64,000 nt of DNA. Source: Phenylobacterium deserti (GTDB lineage Bacteria; Pseudomonadota; Alphaproteobacteria; Caulobacterales; Caulobacteraceae). The stretch is taken from assembly GCA_945874825.1 (NCBI GenBank), contig CAMCIK010000001.1:165434-229433 (forward strand), in the 5' to 3' direction. How positions within the stretch are numbered: position 1 is the first letter of the stretch; each line of letters starts with the position of its first letter. The notes beneath the pieces are model-generated. The model was not told where the DNA came from. It did no database searches and saw only the letters and a list, made by a program, of their open reading frames with translations. Below, piece by piece: positions 60,418-64,000 of this stretch. The position numbers were made by a program, and so were the translations under genes.

Positions 60418-61479
60418 ATGAGCGGCCCCGAGACCGTCGTCGCCGCCGACGCCGCGACGCGGGCGCGCTTCGACATGGTCATCGACGTCCGCAGCCCCGG
60501 TGAGTTCGCCGAGGACCACGTGCCCGGTGCGGTCAACCTACCGGTCCTCGAAAATGCCGAGCGCGCGGAGGTCGGGACCCTCTACGTCCAGAAGTCGCGC
60601 TTCCTGGCCCGCAAGGTCGGCGGCGCCTATGTGGCCCGGAACATCGCCGGCCACCTCCTCGGTGCCCTGGCGGACCAGCCCGGCGGCTTCCGGCCCCTCG
60701 TCTACTGCTGGCGCGGCGGCATGCGCTCGGGCGCCATGGCCCACATCCTCTCCCAGGTGGGATGGAGGGTCGGCGTGCTGGCCGGGGGCTACCGCACCTA
60801 TCGGCGGGAGGTGACGACCCGGCTCTACGACTCACCTCCCGGCTTCCGCGCCGTCGTGCTCGACGGACCCACGGGATCGGGCAAGACCGAGGTGCTGAAG
60901 CGACTGCCCGGCCTGGGGGTCCAGGTCCTGGACCTGGAGGGCCTGGCCGAGCACAGGGGCTCCCTGCTGGGCGCCCTGCCCGGCCAGCCCCAGCCCGCCC
61001 AGAAGATGTTCGAGAGCCGCCTCCTCGGCGCCCTGGAAGCCCTCGACCCCGCCCGTCCGGTGGTGATCGAGGCGGAGTCCAGCAAGGTGGGCGAGCGCAT
61101 GGTGCCCCCCGCCGTCTGGTCCGCCATGTCACAGGCCCCCTCGATCCGCCTGGAAGCCGCCCCCGAGGCCCGCGCCGCCTACCTCGCCGGGGTCTACGCT
61201 GAGACCGCCGGGGACGTGGAGTCCCTCATGACCCTCCTCTCCCGCCTACCCAGCAAGCCCGGCGCCAAGCGACTATCCGAATGGAGGGCCCTCCTGGAGG
61301 CTGGTGACCTGGAGCCCGTGGCCCTCGGCCTCGTCGAGACCCACTACGACCCCGCCTACCGCCGATCTTCCCGCCAACACGAGCGCCCGGAGCTCGGCCG
61401 CATCGATCTCACCACCGTCACCGGCCCGGACCTCGACCGGGCAGCCGAGGCGGTGGCGGGCTGGGTCCGGAAATCCTGA
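60418..61479 (+). CDS. mnmH: tRNA 2-selenouridine synthase MnmH (SelU)
   Basis: A 353-residue enzyme that replaces sulfur by selenium at position 2 of wobble uridine, through a geranylated intermediate. The N-terminal rhodanese domain has the catalytic Cys97 in [11 protein letters not shown]; the C-terminal P-loop is [18 protein letters not shown] 60418 is chosen because the upstream frame is antisense to selD. It shares a 99-base divergent intergenic region with selD and uses the product of mnmC-type modification as substrate. Confidence 0.93.
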   Translation: MSGPETVVAADAATRARFDMVIDVRSPGEFAEDHVPGAVNLPVLENAERAEVGTLYVQKSRFLARKVGGAYVARNIAGHLLGALADQPGGFRPLVYCWRGGMRSGAMAHILSQVGWRVGVLAGGYRTYRREVTTRLYDSPPGFRAVVLDGPTGSGKTEVLKRLPGLGVQVLDLEGLAEHRGSLLGALPGQPQPAQKMFESRLLGALEALDPARPVVIEAESSKVGERMVPPAVWSAMSQAPSIRLEAAPEARAAYLAGVYAETAGDVESLMTLLSRLPSKPGAKRLSEWRALLEAGDLEPVALGLVETHYDPAYRRSSRQHERPELGRIDLTTVTGPDLDRAAEAVAGWVRKS

Positions 61480-61564
61480 ACGCCGGCTTTTCAAGCCGCC
61501 GGATTTCAGGGAACACTGTCCCAGCCCAGGCGCCATTGAAGGCGGCCGGGTTGGAGGAGACCCC

Positions 61565-62740
61565 ATGCCCTACGCTCATCGGCCGCTCATCCTCGACGCC
61601 GACACCCACATGATGGAGCACGCGGACTGGCTCCCGGCCTTCGCAGATCCGGACATCCGGCCCCGCCTGGTCCCTTTCGCCGGTAAGGACGCCCAGGTCC
61701 GGGCCCTGGCCTCGGACGCCGTCGCTCGGGCGGCGGCCCGCCGCGACGACGCGACCCTGCGGGCCGAGGCCGAGGCGGACTTCATGTCCATGAAGTTCAA
61801 GGGCTGGCATGGCCTGGGCGCCTTTGACGGCGCGGAGCGCAAGCGGGCCAACGACCTGATGGGCTTTGGCGCCTACCTGGTCTTCCCCACCGAGGCCTTC
61901 AACCAGGTGATCGCCGCGCAGGACCCCGAGGTGCTGGCCGGCGGGATCCGGGCCTTGAACCGGGGCCTGGCGGACTTCTGTTCCGAGGACAAGCGGATGG
62001 GCGGGGTGGGCTATCTCCGCCTGGCCGACGGCCCGGACTCCGCCCTCGCCCAGGTCGAAACCATCGCTGCCCTGGGCCTGCCCGCCGTGCTGGTCGACAC
62101 CCTGCCGCCACCCGGGGGCATGGGTTTCTCCCATCCGGCCTATGATCCGGTCTGGACGCGGCTCCAGGACCTGGGCCTGGCCGTCACCCTGCACATCGGG
62201 GCCCGCGGCGCGCCCTATGAGCCGGTGCCCAAGGCTGTCTTCAACAACGGCCGCAAGACGCCGGTTCACCGCAATGGCGACGCCCCCGCCGACGCCGTCA
62301 GCTACATGGGCATGCCCTTCGAGGCCCAGGTCTTCCTGTCGGCGATGATCTTCGACGGCGTACTCGAGCGCTTTCCCTGCCTGCGCATCGCCGTGGTGGA
62401 GCTGGGCGCCTCCTGGGTGGTCTCCTTCCTGAAGCACCTGGACCAGTCCTTCCGCGCCTTCCGGCGCCGGCAGGATTTCTCCGCCCTGACCTGCCTGCCG
62501 TCCGAATACATGCAGCGCCAGGTCAAGGTGACGCCCTTCGCTGGCGAGGACATCGGCTGGCTTCTGTCCAGCGGCGCGGCGGACATGCTGATGTTCGCCT
62601 CGGACTATCCGCACCACGAAGGCACGGACGATCCGATCGGCCGCTACGAGCGCACCCTGGGCGGGGTAGAAGAGCCCTTGAAGGCGAACTTCTACCACCG
62701 CAACTTCGAAGCCCTGTTCGCGGACCGGACGTGGTGGTGA
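61565..62740 (+). CDS. Amidohydrolase_2 family metal-dependent hydrolase
   Basis: A 391-residue TIM-barrel hydrolase of the amidohydrolase_2 (ACMSD-like) group. The metal site begins LDADTHMME, where D-x-H replaces the H-x-H of other families; TLHIGARG holds a His ligand, and MFASDYPHHEG the conserved Asp. These enzymes act as decarboxylases or hydrolases on aromatic or lactone substrates; the substrate here is unknown. The ATG at 61565 has a GGAGGA ribosome site. It is 85 bases after mnmH on the same strand. Confidence 0.88.
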   Translation: MPYAHRPLILDADTHMMEHADWLPAFADPDIRPRLVPFAGKDAQVRALASDAVARAAARRDDATLRAEAEADFMSMKFKGWHGLGAFDGAERKRANDLMGFGAYLVFPTEAFNQVIAAQDPEVLAGGIRALNRGLADFCSEDKRMGGVGYLRLADGPDSALAQVETIAALGLPAVLVDTLPPPGGMGFSHPAYDPVWTRLQDLGLAVTLHIGARGAPYEPVPKAVFNNGRKTPVHRNGDAPADAVSYMGMPFEAQVFLSAMIFDGVLERFPCLRIAVVELGASWVVSFLKHLDQSFRAFRRRQDFSALTCLPSEYMQRQVKVTPFAGEDIGWLLSSGAADMLMFASDYPHHEGTDDPIGRYERTLGGVEEPLKANFYHRNFEALFADRTWW

Positions 62741-62793
62741 GGCCAGCTCCAGGCCCTGCGCCAGGCGGCGACGGCTGCGGGGGGTGGAAAAAA

Positions 62794-62868
62794 TGGTGGA
62801 CGTGACAGGGATCGAACCTGTGACCCCCTCGATGTCAACGAGGTGCTCTACCGCTGAGCTACACGTCC
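62794..62868 (-). tRNA. tRNA-Val (anticodon GAC)
   Basis: A 75-base tRNA read on the minus strand: acceptor GGACGTG pairs with CACGTCC, D arm TAGCTCAGCGGTAGAGC, anticodon stem CCTCG/CGAGG around TTGACAT (anticodon GAC, decoding GUC), T arm with GGTTCGATCC. The 3' CCA is encoded. It lies between the amidohydrolase_2 gene and cpdR. Confidence 0.95.
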
Positions 62869-62959
62869 GGGGTCGGCTTCCCGGTCGGGAAGCGGAGGCG
62901 GGGATATACCGGCGGGGCGGGGCCTGCGCAAGCGGGCAGTCGACGGGGGCCGCCCCGGC

Positions 62960-63316
62960 TCAGGCCGCCAGCATACGTTCGACCTCCACCACCAGTTCGC
63001 GCAGGTGGACCGGCTTTTCCAGGACCCGGGCGCCGGGCGGGGCGGTCTCCTCGGCCTTGAGGGCCACGGCGGCGAAACCGGTGATGAACATGATCCGCAG
63101 GCCCGGATGCCGGTCGGCGGCCAGGCGGGCCAGCTCAATCCCATCCATCCCGGGCATGACAATGTCGGTGAGCAGGAGGTCCCAGTCCCGGTCGATGTGC
63201 TCGGCGGCTTCCTCCCCGTCGGCGCAGGCCTCGACTTCATGGCCGGCGCGCTCGAGGGCGCGGGCCAGGAAGCCCCGCAGGGAGTCGTCGTCTTCGGCAA
63301 AGAGGATTCGGGGCAT
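62960..63316 (-). CDS. cpdR: Single-domain response regulator CpdR
   Basis: A 118-residue receiver-only response regulator. It has the acidic pocket EDDDS, the phosphoacceptor Asp51 in LLLTDIVMPGMDG, the Thr in MFITGFAAVA and Lys in VLEKPVHLREL. Length and sequence match CpdR of Caulobacter, which in its unphosphorylated form docks on ClpXP to localise it and start degradation of cell-cycle proteins, and is phosphorylated through CckA-ChpT. I chose ATG 63316 (MPRILFAEDDD); the frame is open 13 codons upstream. Confidence 0.9.
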   Translation of the reverse strand: MPRILFAEDDDSLRGFLARALERAGHEVEACADGEEAAEHIDRDWDLLLTDIVMPGMDGIELARLAADRHPGLRIMFITGFAAVALKAEETAPPGARVLEKPVHLRELVVEVERMLAA

Positions 63317-63397
63317 GGATCGTCCTTGGGCAGCCGCCGGGCGGGCACACCTCAAGCCGGTTTGACCCGGGGATGCAAGAGGGGCTCATATAGGCCC

Positions 63398-64000
63398 ATG
63401 AGCCTGTCCGCAGCCAATCCACAGATGTCCACAGCCTTCGACATCCGCTGGCCCGAGGGCGGCGCAGGGGCACCGGCGACACCGCTGGTCTTCGCCTCGC
63501 CCCATTCCGGGCGGCTCTATCCGGAAGACATGAACCCCGCCCTGGACTCCCTGCGCATCCGCCGCAGCGAGGACGCCCGGGTCGACGACCTCATCAGCCA
63601 GGCGCCCACCCTCGGGGCACCGTTAATCTGCGCCATGACCGCCAGGGCCTACCTCGATGTGAACCGCGACCCGGCCGAACTGGACCCGCAATTGTTCGCC
63701 GGGGCCCTGCCCGCCGAGGCCTATGCCCTGTCACCCCGGGTGGCGGCCGGCCTGGGCGTGGTGGCCCGGGTCGCCTCCGGCGGAGCGGAGATCTACGACC
63801 GTCGGCTCAGCCTGGACGAAGGCCTTTCACGGATCGCCCGGTTGCACGGGCCCTATCACGACGCCCTTGGGCGCCTGCTGGCCCGGGCGCGGGCGGCCCA
63901 CGGATTCGCGGTCCTGATCGACTGGCACTCCATGCCCCAGTCTGCGGCACCGGGCGTGGACTTCGTTCTGGGCGACCGGTTCGGCGGCGCCTGTAGCCCG
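63398..64000 (+). CDS. N-formylglutamate amidohydrolase (3' end outside the window)
   Basis: The first 201 codons of an N-formylglutamate amidohydrolase family gene, which continues beyond the window. Hallmarks are FASPHSGRLYPEDM (metal His), RRSEDARVDDLI, YLDVNRDPAELDPQLF, and LIDWHSMPQSA. The family hydrolyses N-formyl-L-glutamate in histidine degradation or related N-acyl substrates. It is divergent from cpdR with 81 bases between starts, the same neighbour pair as in Caulobacter. Confidence 0.9.
   Translation, partial: MSLSAANPQMSTAFDIRWPEGGAGAPATPLVFASPHSGRLYPEDMNPALDSLRIRRSEDARVDDLISQAPTLGAPLICAMTARAYLDVNRDPAELDPQLFAGALPAEAYALSPRVAAGLGVVARVASGGAEIYDRRLSLDEGLSRIARLHGPYHDALGRLLARARAAHGFAVLIDWHSMPQSAAPGVDFVLGDRFGGACSP

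Noticed and set aside
1..64000. CRISPR arrays, prophage, transposase or integrase genes
   Set aside because: No regularly spaced repeats and no matching proteins were found in any frame; the only repeats are short palindromes.

Overview
The window is a high-GC chromosomal segment from an alphaproteobacterium, most likely a member of the Caulobacterales (Caulobacter, Phenylobacterium or Brevundimonas type). The main reasons are a 118-residue CpdR-type single-domain response regulator beside an N-formylglutamate amidohydrolase, an aa3-oxidase subunit IV, three-part transhydrogenase genes (pntA1, pntA2, pntB), and palindromic intergenic repeats of the CCTCCCCC...GGGGGAGG kind. Genus is inference. 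No phage, integrase, insertion sequence, rRNA or CRISPR array was seen.

Layout. 1-10.8 kb: ruvB 3' end, ybgC, a single-chain biotin-dependent acyl-CoA carboxylase, then the envelope cluster tolQ-tolR-tolA-tolB-pal-cpoB, ending in tilS. 10.8-17.1 kb (minus strand): thioesterase, two alpha/beta hydrolases, a lipoprotein, cytochrome oxidase subunit IV and the pnt operon. 17.1-24.0 kb: two tandem amidohydrolase-family genes (the second apparently catalytically degenerate), an M3 oligopeptidase, a small four-cysteine secreted protein, an Asp/Glu racemase and a D-cysteine desulfhydrase-type PLP enzyme. 24.1-30.3 kb: an AttEFGH-like ABC exporter cluster and an acyl-CoA dehydrogenase. 30.4-35.2 kb: a cobalamin riboswitch followed by btuB-btuF-btuC-btuD. 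35.2-39.9 kb: a PLP decarboxylase of lower GC content, an APC permease and a DUF885 peptidase-like protein.

39.9-48.2 kb is the most interesting part and looks like a phosphate-starvation block. A metallophosphoesterase with the look of the phospholipase C PlcP is followed by a GT4 glycosyltransferase of the Agt type, the two enzymes that replace phospholipids with glycolipids in phosphate-starved alphaproteobacteria. They lie tail-to-tail with pstS, an OprP/OprO-like phosphate porin and phnE-phnD-phnC. The reading frame of the glycosyltransferase is open through an upstream TetR-type DNA-binding domain, so it may be a TetR-GT4 fusion. Possible Pho boxes lie upstream of plcP and elsewhere in the block.

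48.4-64 kb: ornithine decarboxylase with a deoxyhypusine synthase-like gene (polyamine synthesis), a molybdopterin oxidoreductase with a cytochrome b, a double-hotdog thioesterase, an alpha/beta hydrolase, mnmC, a second four-cysteine secreted protein, modABC, and divergent selD and mnmH. mnmC, selD and mnmH act successively on the same wobble uridine. The window ends with an amidohydrolase_2 protein, tRNA-Val(GAC), cpdR and the 5' part of an N-formylglutamate amidohydrolase gene.
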